A stretch of DNA of 44,327 nucleotides from Marinobacter bryozoorum (GCF_023156245.1 NZ_JAKZAH010000032.1:1-44327); one strand, 5' to 3'; shown: positions 1 through 7,172, counted from the first letter of the stretch. Translations and numbers: made by a program. The notes: generated by a model not told the origin, from the sequence alone.

Positions 1-1
1 G

Positions 2-67
2 GATCAAATTATTGAATCAATTGCTCGTCTATCCGATAAGCTTAATAATAAGACGAACTTTTGTTAA
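2..67 (+). CDS. 3' end of an unidentified gene, cut by the window edge
   Basis: A reading frame open from the first bases runs for 21 codons to a TAA and would end a protein with residues IARLSDKLNNKTNFC. The codons are AT-rich, unlike most of the window, which fits either a horizontally acquired gene or a chance open frame. There is too little sequence to assign a family. The call rests only on the open frame at the edge. Confidence 0.3.
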   Translation, partial: DQIIESIARLSDKLNNKTNFC

Positions 68-275
68 GGCACACTAGTCTCCAGCGATCCCAAACCGAAG
101 CCTATAGACCCGACTGCGGGCTCGTCCTTGTCGCCCATTGGCTGAACCGGCATCACGTATCAAAATCGCCCACACCGTTGCTGAGCGACACAGTTTTGCG
201 ACCATTGAACTGGTCCGGACCGATTGTTTGTTGCTACCAGGATCGACCACCGAATCCGAGTACGCTCTCTTTATC

Positions 276-299
276 TCTTTTTTTAGATCTTTTTTTAGA
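276..299. repeat. 12-bp perfect tandem duplication in a gene-free AT-rich stretch
   Basis: The 12-mer TCTTTTTTTAGA occurs twice head to tail. It lies in the gene-free stretch of about 357 bases (68-424) before the toxin-antitoxin pair. I see no tRNA, transposase remnant or convincing gene in that stretch. It is markedly more AT-rich than the following genes, which suggests it belongs to the accessory segment carrying the toxin-antitoxin module. Confidence 0.7.
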
Positions 300-424
300 C
301 CTTATTCTTGGTATTATTAGCTGGTGCCCGTTTTGCTGATGAAGCGCCCCCAATGGTGCCGATTGATGGCTACCAGTGAGAAAGGGCAATAATGAATGAC
401 GAAGGCACCAGAGAGGTAAGACAA

Positions 425-715
425 ATGAGAAGCCTGTTTGCGAGGCTCGCAGCCACCATTTCCGAGCTCAAGGCTAACCCGAACGAGGTTCTCAACCAGG
501 CGAACGGTGAGCCGGTTGTGATTCTGAGCCATAACAAGCCCAGGGCCTACATGGTGCCTGTCGAGACCTATGAACAGATGCAGGAGCAACTTGAGGATTA
601 CCGGCTACTCCTCGCGGCTCGCGAACGCATGGACGACGAATCAGTAACGGTGAGCATCGATGAGTTACGAGCTGCAATTCAAGAAAAAAGCGCTCAGGGA
701 GTGGAACAAGCTTAA
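425..715 (+). CDS. Type II antitoxin, Phd/YefM (StbD-like) family
   Basis: This 96-residue protein has the Phd/YefM core ISELKANPNEVLNQANGEPV, followed by a V-I-L-S-H-N-K-P segment and the helical Y-E-Q-M-Q-E-Q-L stretch that usually ends the DNA-binding domain. The acidic C-terminus (about residues 65-96) is the expected toxin-binding tail. Family members bind and neutralise the partner toxin and repress their own promoter as a complex. I chose the ATG at 425 because GAGG lies eight bases before it and the resulting N-terminus matches relatives; an upstream in-frame ATG at 392 would add 11 residues. The gene overlaps the toxin gene by 56 bases in another frame, which implies translational coupling. 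Confidence 0.8.
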   Translation: MRSLFARLAATISELKANPNEVLNQANGEPVVILSHNKPRAYMVPVETYEQMQEQLEDYRLLLAARERMDDESVTVSIDELRAAIQEKSAQGVEQA

Positions 716-926
716 CCCTGCCGTGCAGTCGGAGTTTCTGACCATCCTGGAACGTCGCCTGGAAAATCCAAGGGTTCCGAAGCACAGCCTCAGAGGCGAC
801 CCAAACCTTTACAAAATAAAGTTGCGGTCCCAAGGCTTCCGACTGGTCTACCATGTGGATGACGGTAAGCTCGTGGTCACGGTTATCACGGCTGCCCATA
901 GAGACACCGTTTACAAACGATTCTAA
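660..926 (+). CDS. relE: RelE-family ribosome-dependent mRNA interferase toxin
   Basis: The 88-residue protein aligns along its full length with E. coli RelE, including the opening F-x-x-x-A-L-R-E-W-x-K-L and the block LRGDPNLYKIKLRSQGFRLV. The residues that act in RelE cleavage of mRNA in the ribosomal A site are all present at matching positions: K52, K54, R61, R81, and Y85 in place of Y87. The toxin should therefore be active. The ATG overlaps the last 56 bases of the antitoxin gene, the usual antitoxin-first arrangement. The antitoxin is Phd/YefM-like rather than E. coli RelB-like, a common hybrid pairing. The gene ends 43 bases from the convergent permease gene. Confidence 0.88.
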   Translation: MSYELQFKKKALREWNKLNPAVQSEFLTILERRLENPRVPKHSLRGDPNLYKIKLRSQGFRLVYHVDDGKLVVTVITAAHRDTVYKRF

Positions 927-969
927 GATGGCTGTGGTGCCATTAACACTGGACTACTGCCACCCATAT

Positions 970-2205
970 CTAACTCAACTGGGCCACCGGCAATACCCCC
1001 GCCAGCGCCATGAAGTGAAAGGCTACCGTAAGGACACCAAACCCCAGCACCAGCAGGATCCCAGCCTGTCCACCGGGGGCCATGAAGCCTGACCGGCCGC
1101 CCTCCAGCATTCGTGACTTCCTCGCCAGCAGGGCCGGGACTATGCAGGTCCAGACTGCAGCGGCTGCGCCGGCGTAGCCGATGGCCAGCACGAAGCCAAA
1201 GGGTGCCAGCAATGAGAGCAGCAATGGTGGGATAAAGGTGATGACCCAGGTTCGGGTGCGGCCCTTGCGATCGTTGGTGAAGCCGAACAGGTCCGCCATG
1301 AAGTCGAAGGTGCCCAGGCCGACGCCTACAAAGGACGACAGTATTGCCGCAGCGGAGAAGGCACTGATGGTATTTGCCACCCGCTCGGAGTCGATGGCAA
1401 ACCCCAGCGCTGCCAGCAGGACATTCACATCACCACCCTCGGCAACCACTGGCCCGAAGTCCGCCCTTGGCAGGTTGCCAAAAATGGTAACCAGCCAGGC
1501 CAGGTAGAACAGCAGCGCGATCGAAGTACCGCCGAGGATGGCCTTTTGCGCCTTGCGTTCCCCGCCATAGTAGGCACGAAGAGAAGCAACGGAGTGATGG
1601 TAACCAAAGGATGTGAGCGCCACGGGCAGCATGGCCAGTGCATAGGGCGCGTAATGAGCGCCTTCATTCGAGGTGTCGAACAGAACACCGAGATCAATCC
1701 GGGCCGCCAGCCCGGATACACCGAGCACAAAGCTCAGCAGCATGAAGGTAACCAGCATGACCGACAGCCGGTCAACTGCCCGGGTGGAGTGCCAGACAAC
1801 CAGGGAGAAAACGGCGACGAAGGCGACAGAGGCAAGCTTGTTGTTGATACCGGTCAGGTCCCGGATGATCAACCCTGACGACGTGATGTAGGCGTAGAGC
1901 AGGATGCCGCCGACGAAGTAGACCATCACATTGCTGAACACATTGACCCGCGCCCCGAGCAGGGAGCTGGTGACCGTGTTGAACGAAGCTCTCAGCTCAA
2001 AGCGCTTGAAGGCCTCCAGCAGCATCCAGCCAGACAGGGTCATGACCGACATGGTCAGCACCAGCGCCAGGGCGGACCACAGTGTCCACGCCCCGGCCCC
2101 GGAACTGGGCAGGCCCAGCATGCCGGCACCCACGCACACGCTGGCAATAATACTGGCGCCACCGACCAGGGACGGGGGACGACTGGGGGCTGGCTGATCT
2201 GTCAC
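970..2205 (-). CDS. Aromatic amino acid permease, HAAAP family (TyrP/Mtr-like)
   Basis: This 411-residue inner-membrane protein has about eleven hydrophobic segments. It starts with the family hallmark G-G-A-S-I-I-A-S-V-C-V-G-A-G-M-L-G-L-P, where the broken first helix binds substrate. Tyrosine, tryptophan and phenylalanine are the usual substrates, taken up by proton symport; which one applies here cannot be read from sequence. The start is a GTG at 2205, because upstream codons in frame run into a stop and the next Met falls inside helix 1. The gene stands alone, convergent to the relE toxin gene and just downstream of the small arfA-like gene on the same strand. Confidence 0.85.
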   Translation of the reverse strand: MTDQPAPSRPPSLVGGASIIASVCVGAGMLGLPSSGAGAWTLWSALALVLTMSVMTLSGWMLLEAFKRFELRASFNTVTSSLLGARVNVFSNVMVYFVGGILLYAYITSSGLIIRDLTGINNKLASVAFVAVFSLVVWHSTRAVDRLSVMLVTFMLLSFVLGVSGLAARIDLGVLFDTSNEGAHYAPYALAMLPVALTSFGYHHSVASLRAYYGGERKAQKAILGGTSIALLFYLAWLVTIFGNLPRADFGPVVAEGGDVNVLLAALGFAIDSERVANTISAFSAAAILSSFVGVGLGTFDFMADLFGFTNDRKGRTRTWVITFIPPLLLSLLAPFGFVLAIGYAGAAAAVWTCIVPALLARKSRMLEGGRSGFMAPGGQAGILLVLGFGVLTVAFHFMALAGVLPVAQLS

Positions 2206-2257
2206 TTCACGTCAGCCATAAGGTAAGCAGGTCGCATAATCAGGGAGTCAGCAGGAA

Positions 2258-2297
2258 GACTTTCGTAAAACCACGTTCATGCGGCCTTGCGAAAGTC
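2258..2297 (-). promoter_or_regulatory. Hairpin spanning the stop codon of the arfA-like gene
   Basis: In the minus-strand RNA, GACUUUCG pairs with CGAAAGUC (eight perfect pairs). One C-A mismatch follows, and then AAGGCCGC pairs with GUGGUUUU using three G-U pairs. The six-base loop AUGAAC holds the UGA stop codon of the arfA-like gene. No U-run follows, so it is not a standard terminator. A long, nearly perfect stem is a typical RNase III substrate. In E. coli arfA, cleavage or termination at such a stem gives an mRNA without a stop codon, so the protein accumulates only when tmRNA fails. Confidence 0.75.
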
Positions 2298-2441
2298 CTC
2301 CATGCTGCCCATCCTTACCGCCTTGTCCCGGGTGCGCTTGTATTTGCTCTTGTCCTCAACAACCCGCATCTGGTACTTCGGGGTTCTCAGTTCACGTTGC
2401 ACAGCACTGTGCTGAGTGGCTTTCGCCTTTTTCCTGGCCAT
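2277..2441 (-). CDS. arfA: Alternative ribosome-rescue factor A (ArfA)-like small protein
   Basis: A 54-residue basic protein starts at an ATG preceded by AGAGGAG. Residues 15-37 (V-Q-R-E-L-R-T-P-K-Y-Q-M-R-V-V-E-D-K-S-K-Y-K-R) resemble the ArfA signature L-x-x-P-L-F-R-x-R-V-x-x-x-K-x-K-G-x-Y-x-R. In that family the tail enters the empty mRNA channel of a stalled ribosome and recruits RF2. The family match alone is moderate: the usual Phe after P-L is replaced, and the C-terminal K-G-K-G segment is altered. The stem-loop over its stop codon, the known regulatory trait of arfA, strengthens the call. It lies 71 bases upstream of the permease gene on the same strand and is too short for most gene finders. 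Another small basic protein remains possible. Confidence 0.65.
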   Translation of the reverse strand: MARKKAKATQHSAVQRELRTPKYQMRVVEDKSKYKRTRDKAVRMGSMEDFRKAA

Positions 2442-2550
2442 ATCGGGTTCTCCTCTGGTGGCCGTTGATTTACGCCGGGGATTGTACCACTGTCTGCCAA
2501 CCTTGAAGCGTACGCAATGCCCGTGACGGCCGGACCCCGCCCCGTTTGGT

Positions 2551-3000
2551 CTAATTCCGCAAACAGTCCCAGGCCCGCTTTCCGGACAATTCCCGGCGTT
2601 CCGCGCGAAGGCGATTGCCCTGATTCACCGAGTACCCGCCAGCCCGCAGCCGGCTGTCGATTCTCTCAATACGCTCGACCAGGGCCTGGCAGTGGGCCTC
2701 GTGTTCACGGGCCTCAATCTCTTTTCTACGTTTTTTCTTATCATTGTCGTTCCCTGAGTGTGTCCGGGCTTGCAACTCACGCCGCCCCCGGGCCACGGAC
2801 TCGGCAGCGCTGATATTCCCGCGCATCTCGATTTCGCTGTAACCTTCGAAACGGAACGCCTGGTGGACCTGTTCAGCAGGGGCAGCGTCGCTGTAGTGCA
2901 CCACGCCTTCCTCGTCGGTCCATTTGTAGACCTCGGCGGCCAAGGCGTTGGGAAGGGCAAGCAAAGCCGGCATCACGAGAAGGGGCAGCCATCCTGGCAT
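2551..3000 (-). CDS. Exported DUF4124 domain protein of unknown function
   Basis: The 149-residue protein starts with a signal peptide (residues 1-22, ending A-L-A-A). It continues into a DUF4124 domain, recognised by EVYKWTDEEGVVHYSD, the pattern of many small periplasmic proteins in gammaproteobacteria. The rest (about 75-149) is highly charged, rich in K, R and E, with two cysteines (C104 and C146) that could pair. The ATG has GGAGG six bases upstream. No biochemical role is established for the domain; it is often found fused to cell-wall or envelope proteins. The gene sits alone between the efflux pump and arfA-like genes, all on the minus strand. Confidence 0.8.
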   Translation of the reverse strand: MPGWLPLLVMPALLALPNALAAEVYKWTDEEGVVHYSDAAPAEQVHQAFRFEGYSEIEMRGNISAAESVARGRRELQARTHSGNDNDKKKRRKEIEAREHEAHCQALVERIERIDSRLRAGGYSVNQGNRLRAERRELSGKRAWDCLRN

Positions 3001-3032
3001 CGGAAACCTCCATGTTATCGAAGCTCCGGAGG

Positions 3033-4223
3033 TTACCCGGCCTCGGCCTCCCGGGCAACGGCACGAGGTGCCCCAACAGCGAGGATCACGGCACCGAGGG
3101 AACAGGTGGCCATGGTAAGCACAATCGGCAAAAGCGCATCACCAGCGTAGGTGGCGGACAGCGCACTGAAGATCCCGGCAAAGGTGAACTGGCTGGCCCC
3201 CAGCAGGGCGGAAGCCGTGCCACCCAGGTGCGGGAAGTACTCCAGCGCGTTGGCCATGTTGTTGGGAATAATGGCCCCCATGCACCCTACCCCGGCGATG
3301 ATGCAGCCTGCGACCACCCAGTAGGGCGCCTCAAGCCAGGCGCTGGCCACCAGCGCCATCATGGCCACAAACTGAACCACTACGCCAATGCGCAACAACA
3401 CGGTAGACCGATAAGTAAGCAGCAGTCGCCGGTTGAGCAGGTTCAGCACCGCCATCATCCCGACATTAGCCGCAAACAGCCCCGAGAACCCCGACTTCGA
3501 GAGGCCGAACCACTCCTGGTAGATAAACGAGGCATGGGTGATAAACACCAGCATGGCACTGAAGCACAACACCTGGATCCCGATGAACCGCATGGTGGTG
3601 CGGTGTCGCAGAACCAGGGCGTAGTTCGTGACCAGGGTGCTCACAGGGGTTGATACTGGTTTATGGGCCGGCAAGCGCCGGAACATCACCAGTTTGAGGA
3701 CAAACCCGAGGAAAACGGCGTACGCCGTAAGCATCAAAAAGACGGCCGGCCACTCTCCCACAGCCAGCAACAGGGCGCCGATAGAAGGTGCTGCCGCTGG
3801 CGCCACGAACATGATCAGGCCGATCAGCCCAAACAGGCGGGCGGCATCCTGTCCGTTGGTGGTGTCCCGCACGATCGCCGGAACCGAGACCGCACAGAAA
3901 GCGCCGCCAATGCCCTGGACAACCCGCCAGAGAAGCATTTCATCCAGGGAGGCAGCCCGGGACACCATGAAAGCGGCGCAACCGAACACCAGCAAGCCGC
4001 CCAGCAGGATCAGCTGCCGCCCGTAACGGTCGGACAGCGGGCCACCCACCAGCTGCGCCAGGCCCAGGGCACCCACATAGGCACTCAGGGTCAACCCCAC
4101 GTCGCCCAGGCTCACCCCCAGATCTGCAGCAATCTCCGGAAAAGCAGGCAGGTAGGCATCCAGCGCAAGGGGTCCCAGCGCTACGGTCATTCCCAGTAAT
4201 ACGGCCAGACGAAACTGCGACAA
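3033..4223 (-). CDS. MFS drug efflux transporter, Bcr/CflA family
   Basis: This 396-residue protein has twelve hydrophobic segments. Its N-terminus carries the Bcr/CflA traits: a D-A-Y-L-P-A-F-P motif after helix 1 and the loop G-G-P-L-S-D-R-Y-G-R-Q between helices 2 and 3 (MFS motif A). Helix 5 has V-P-A-I-V-R-D, the antiporter region. The family exports chloramphenicol, bicyclomycin or sulfonamides in exchange for protons. The start is TTG at 4223, supported by GGGAGG a short distance upstream. It ends 32 bases before the start of the DUF4124 gene, so the two could be co-transcribed. Confidence 0.85.
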   Translation of the reverse strand: MSQFRLAVLLGMTVALGPLALDAYLPAFPEIAADLGVSLGDVGLTLSAYVGALGLAQLVGGPLSDRYGRQLILLGGLLVFGCAAFMVSRAASLDEMLLWRVVQGIGGAFCAVSVPAIVRDTTNGQDAARLFGLIGLIMFVAPAAAPSIGALLLAVGEWPAVFLMLTAYAVFLGFVLKLVMFRRLPAHKPVSTPVSTLVTNYALVLRHRTTMRFIGIQVLCFSAMLVFITHASFIYQEWFGLSKSGFSGLFAANVGMMAVLNLLNRRLLLTYRSTVLLRIGVVVQFVAMMALVASAWLEAPYWVVAGCIIAGVGCMGAIIPNNMANALEYFPHLGGTASALLGASQFTFAGIFSALSATYAGDALLPIVLTMATCSLGAVILAVGAPRAVAREAEAG

Positions 4224-4305
4224 AGCCTTCCTCCCAAAAGGTAGACAGCTAACCGTATTTTGACGGAATGCGCAATCGCAATCTCTACGTCTGCAGGCTC
4301 GCCCC

Positions 4306-4698
4306 TTACCCGATCAGGATGGTGGCCCAACAGACGAAGATTAAAACCAGCCCCATAAACTGCGCGGCACTGCCCATATCCTTGGCGGACTTCGAGAGTG
4401 GATGCAGTTCCAGGGAAATGCGGTCCACCACGTGCTCAATGGATGAGTTGATCAACTCTATGGTCAATGACAGCAAGGGCGTAAGCAGCAACAGGGCCCG
4501 CTCCACCGGGGAGACATCCACCCAGAGCGCAATGGGCAACAACACCGCGTTCAGCAATACCAGCTGGCGAAACGCCGGCTCGGTGCGGAAAGCGGCCCGG
4601 AACCCCTGCATGGAATAACCGGCGGCATTGAGGATACGTCGTAGCCCGGTACCGCCTTTGAGCTCCCGGGCTGTCTTGGGGTCAGGTAAGTCAGACAT
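4306..4698 (-). CDS. dgkA: Diacylglycerol kinase
   Basis: The 130-residue protein matches the small integral-membrane diacylglycerol kinase. It has an N-terminal amphipathic part and then three membrane helices. The active-site signature ELINSSIEHVVDR contains the catalytic Glu and the metal-binding E-x-x-x-D pattern, and is followed by K-S-A-K-D-M-G-S-A-A-Q. The enzyme phosphorylates diacylglycerol formed during membrane-derived oligosaccharide or lipid A modification and returns phosphatidate to phospholipid synthesis. Length is close to the E. coli enzyme (about 122). It lies alone, upstream of the efflux gene on the same strand and divergent from the lipoprotein gene. Confidence 0.92.
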   Translation of the reverse strand: MSDLPDPKTARELKGGTGLRRILNAAGYSMQGFRAAFRTEPAFRQLVLLNAVLLPIALWVDVSPVERALLLLTPLLSLTIELINSSIEHVVDRISLELHPLSKSAKDMGSAAQFMGLVLIFVCWATILIG

Positions 4699-4837
4699 GG
4701 ATCTCGTTCGCTGGTCATTGGTCAGGAGGCATTATGTCAGGCCAACACGGCCCCTGTCCTGCCGATGGCGTTCCAGTCAGGCCGCCACAGCGGTATGATC
4801 CGTCTCTGTTAAACGAACCGACAGCGTGGAAACGCCC

Positions 4838-5716
4838 ATGATGATGACTCGCCTGCCCAAAACCCTCACCCTGCTGTGCCTGCTGGTCCTGGCCGGTTGC
4901 AGTAACCCGGAAACCCCACAGGAAGTCACCCAGGCTTTCTGGGAGGCTGTCATTGAAAATGACGCCGACACAGCAGCCGAACTGTCCACACTGGTGAACG
5001 AATCCGGCTTCGACGGGTTCGGGCTGGACTGGACCGGCGCCGAGGCCAGCTGGGGCCGGGTGGTCGTTGAGGGTGAACATGCCAGCATTGGCACGACCTT
5101 TACCGGACTCCAGGCCACCAGCGGCGAGGCACTGGAGACCACCACGCGGCTGATCCGCATCAACGACCGGTGGCAGGTCGACTATCACCACACTGCTGAC
5201 GAAATTAATGGCGACCGCCGGCTTGAAAGCCTGATGGGCAGTTTCCGCGATCTGGGCGAATCCCTGCGGTCACGCTTTGCCGACGAGTCAGAGCAAGCGG
5301 CGCAGGAAATGGACCGCCTGGCCACAGAATTCGCCACCCTCGCCGGGCAAGTCGAGCGTGATATTTCGACCCTGGTAGACCAGTACAGCCAGGAGCTGCA
5401 ACGGGAAATCGACGCCTTTTCCCGGTCACTGGATGAAGCCCGCAGCCAGAACCCGGACGCCAGTGCGGACGATCAACGAACATTGGACCAGGCCCGGGAA
5501 ACCATCGAGGACCAGAAAGAAACCCTGGAGCGGGAGGGCTCAGACGCCGCAGCCGAGGTCAGCCAGGAACTGGCGCGAGTCCAGCAGCAACTTTTAGAGC
5601 TGTCCGGCCAATCCTTCGATCAGCTCAAGGAGGAACTGGCCAACTGGACCAGGCAACTGAACCGGGAACTGGAAAGCCTTAACCGGCAGGCCCGGGAGCA
5701 GCAGGAGGGTCAGTAA
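4838..5716 (+). CDS. Lipoprotein with a DUF4878-like domain and long coiled coil
   Basis: The protein (about 292 residues from this ATG) has a lipoprotein signal ending L-V-L-A-G-C, so the mature form starts at a lipid-modified Cys. The residue after Cys is Ser, which predicts outer-membrane sorting. A small domain of about 100 residues (T-P-Q-E-V-T-Q-A-F-W-E-A-V) resembles DUF4878/NTF2-like folds. The last 180 residues are almost all E, Q, R, L and D with heptad spacing, a long coiled coil. Three ATGs in a row (4838, 4841, 4844) and an upstream GTG (4826) are possible starts; one of the ATGs gives the best signal peptide. The function is unknown. It may be co-transcribed with the hydrolase gene downstream. 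Confidence 0.7.
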   Translation: MMMTRLPKTLTLLCLLVLAGCSNPETPQEVTQAFWEAVIENDADTAAELSTLVNESGFDGFGLDWTGAEASWGRVVVEGEHASIGTTFTGLQATSGEALETTTRLIRINDRWQVDYHHTADEINGDRRLESLMGSFRDLGESLRSRFADESEQAAQEMDRLATEFATLAGQVERDISTLVDQYSQELQREIDAFSRSLDEARSQNPDASADDQRTLDQARETIEDQKETLEREGSDAAAEVSQELARVQQQLLELSGQSFDQLKEELANWTRQLNRELESLNRQAREQQEGQ

Positions 5717-5790
5717 ACCATGTCATTCGGGGTCTGGCTGATGCTTGCAGAGGTCGCCTATCTGTTCCGCCCAATATCCAGGAGTCCGGT

Positions 5791-6882
5791 TTGCCACTAA
5801 GGATCACTCTCCCAGCAGCTTTGATGATCGCGTTTTCGGGGGGCCTTGCCGAAGCCCAACCGATCCCTCCGGTTAAACTGGAGCTCTCCGGCGAGGCCGC
5901 ACCGGAACTGCTGGCCGACTTCCGCCAGGCGCTAAGGCGCATGGAAGAGCGCCGCCAGAAACCGGAAGCCCCGGTGAGCGCGGACCTTTCATCCGGCCGG
6001 GTCGACCCGGGGCAATTCTGGAAAGTCGAGCAGGACATTCCGTACACCGTCAATGGCTCCAGCCCCCGCCAACGACTGGATATTGTCTATCCCTTCGAGG
6101 GCGAACCGCCCTACCCCACCATTGTGTACTTCCACGGCGGAGACTGGCAGTCCGGTAGCCGTATGGCGGCTGCAGACGCCGCAATATTCAGGTCCATCTA
6201 CCAGGGCTATGCCCTGGTCACCGCGGGCTACCGCCTGGCGGACGAGGCACTCTGGCCGGCGCCTTTGCACGACGCCAAGGCGGCCATTCGCTATCTGCGC
6301 GCCAGCGGGGAGCAATACCAGCTGCAAACCGACCGGCTTGTGGTCTGGGGCCGTGGCAGTGGCGGGCACATTGCCCAGATGCTGGGGGCCACCAACGACG
6401 ACCCGACAGCGGAGGATACCGCAATGGGCTATGGTGAAGCGTCGTCAGCAGTACAAGGCGTGGTTTCCTGGAGTGGGGTGTCAGACATTACCAACCTGCC
6501 CGAACAGACCCGGGGGGCTGCCGATGCGCTGATGGGCTACCCGGCCTATATGAGTGAACTGGCGCTGGAGGCCAGCCCGGTGGCGCAGGTTGCCCCGGAC
6601 TTCCCGCCGATCCTGCTCGTCCACGAGACAGGCGTCGAAGCCTTCCCTTTCGAACAGTCCGCTCGCATGGCAATCCGGGTCAACGCCACCACGGGCAAAC
6701 CCATGGCGACGCTGAAGCTGATCGTGAACGGCGACCGGAACCCACAGGATGGGGACAGCCCAGAGGTTATGTCTTACAGCCTGGATTTCGCGGACAAGCT
6801 CCTCTTCCCCGACGAGGGTAACCCGCACCGGTCAGATTTCTACCCTGCCATTCAAACGCTTGATGTGGAGAATTCGAATTAG
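5791..6882 (+). CDS. Exported alpha/beta hydrolase-fold protein, probably inactive
   Basis: This 363-residue protein has a signal peptide ending A-E-A and an alpha/beta hydrolase fold of the BD-FAE/carboxylesterase type. The oxyanion-hole motif Y-F-H-G-G-D-W is intact at 113-119. The nucleophile elbow, usually W-G-H-S-A-G-G-H, reads W-G-R-G-S-G-G-H (186-193), so Gly189 sits where the catalytic Ser belongs and Ser190 is shifted by one. The usual Asp after L-L-V-H is absent (H-E-T-G-V-E, 278-283). The expected G-x-G-H near the end reads V-N-G-D-R-N. The start is TTG at 5791, with GGAG six bases before it. A binding or scaffold role is possible; esterase activity is doubtful. Confidence 0.75.
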   Translation: MPLRITLPAALMIAFSGGLAEAQPIPPVKLELSGEAAPELLADFRQALRRMEERRQKPEAPVSADLSSGRVDPGQFWKVEQDIPYTVNGSSPRQRLDIVYPFEGEPPYPTIVYFHGGDWQSGSRMAAADAAIFRSIYQGYALVTAGYRLADEALWPAPLHDAKAAIRYLRASGEQYQLQTDRLVVWGRGSGGHIAQMLGATNDDPTAEDTAMGYGEASSAVQGVVSWSGVSDITNLPEQTRGAADALMGYPAYMSELALEASPVAQVAPDFPPILLVHETGVEAFPFEQSARMAIRVNATTGKPMATLKLIVNGDRNPQDGDSPEVMSYSLDFADKLLFPDEGNPHRSDFYPAIQTLDVENSN

Positions 6883-6938
6883 CATCCCGCGCGAGTTAGC
6901 GCATCTGATCACAATTTAGCCAATCGAAACAATAATTT

Positions 6939-6966
6939 TTCGCCGTAATATTTCGCGAACGGCGAA
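6939..6966. repeat. 8-bp perfect inverted repeat upstream of the small-peptide promoter
   Basis: TTCGCCGT and ACGGCGAA form a perfect inverted repeat with a 12-base spacer that itself holds most of the palindrome TTCGCGAA. There is no T-run, so it is unlikely to be the terminator of the hydrolase gene. It ends four bases before a possible -35 element, which fits an upstream operator. Confidence 0.5.
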
Positions 6967-6969
6967 CAA

Positions 6970-6999
6970 TTGATCTATGCTGCCTTGAAACCGTATACA
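6970..6999 (+). promoter_or_regulatory. Possible sigma-70 promoter for the 33-residue peptide
   Basis: TTGATC (6970-6975) and TATACA (6994-6999) are separated by 18 bases. Each matches the consensus in four of six positions. The predicted start of transcription, near 7006, falls inside the ANR-like box, which would make that box a repressor site. Confidence 0.4.
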
Positions 7000-7001
7000 A
7001 G

Positions 7002-7015
7002 TTGACATGCATCAA
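7002..7015. promoter_or_regulatory. ANR/FNR-type box
   Basis: TTGACATGCATCAA matches the TTGAT-N4-ATCAA consensus at all but one position, and TTGAC-N4 half sites are common in Pseudomonas ANR targets. The centre is 27 bases before the ATG of the small peptide. An activating position (-41.5) would place the RNA start inside that ORF, so repression under low oxygen fits better. Confidence 0.55.
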
Positions 7016-7035
7016 GAACAACAAAAGGAGCAACA

Positions 7036-7137
7036 ATGAAAACGGTTCGACGCAGCGACATGGTCATACCCGCCTGGATTGTTATCCTCGGCGGCTCCGC
7101 AGCCTTTGTGTATTGCGCCTACGCGGGACTGCTCTGA
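7036..7137 (+). CDS. Small single-pass membrane peptide, 33 residues
   Basis: An ATG preceded by AAAGGAG opens 33 codons. They encode a basic start (M-K-T-V-R-R-S-D-M) and one hydrophobic helix (about residues 10-32, V-I-P-A-W-I-V-I-L-G-G-S-A-A-F). The layout resembles small subunits or regulators of membrane complexes, but I recognise no family. The strong ribosome-binding site, the membrane helix and the ANR-like box just upstream support a real, oxygen-linked gene. Chance remains possible at this length. No other gene follows on this strand. Confidence 0.5.
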   Translation: MKTVRRSDMVIPAWIVILGGSAAFVYCAYAGLL

Positions 7138-7172
7138 TACGGGCAGGGATTAACGGAGAGAGCAGGAATGCC

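Noticed and set aside
61..339. Open frames of 60-92 codons in the left flank
   Set aside because: They overlap each other, lack ribosome-binding sites and contain the T-rich tandem repeat.
5720..5800. A 26-codon ORF between the lipoprotein and hydrolase genes, with GGAGG 11 bases upstream
   Set aside because: It ends over the hydrolase start and could act as a coupling leader peptide, but it has no recognised pattern and is short enough to be chance.
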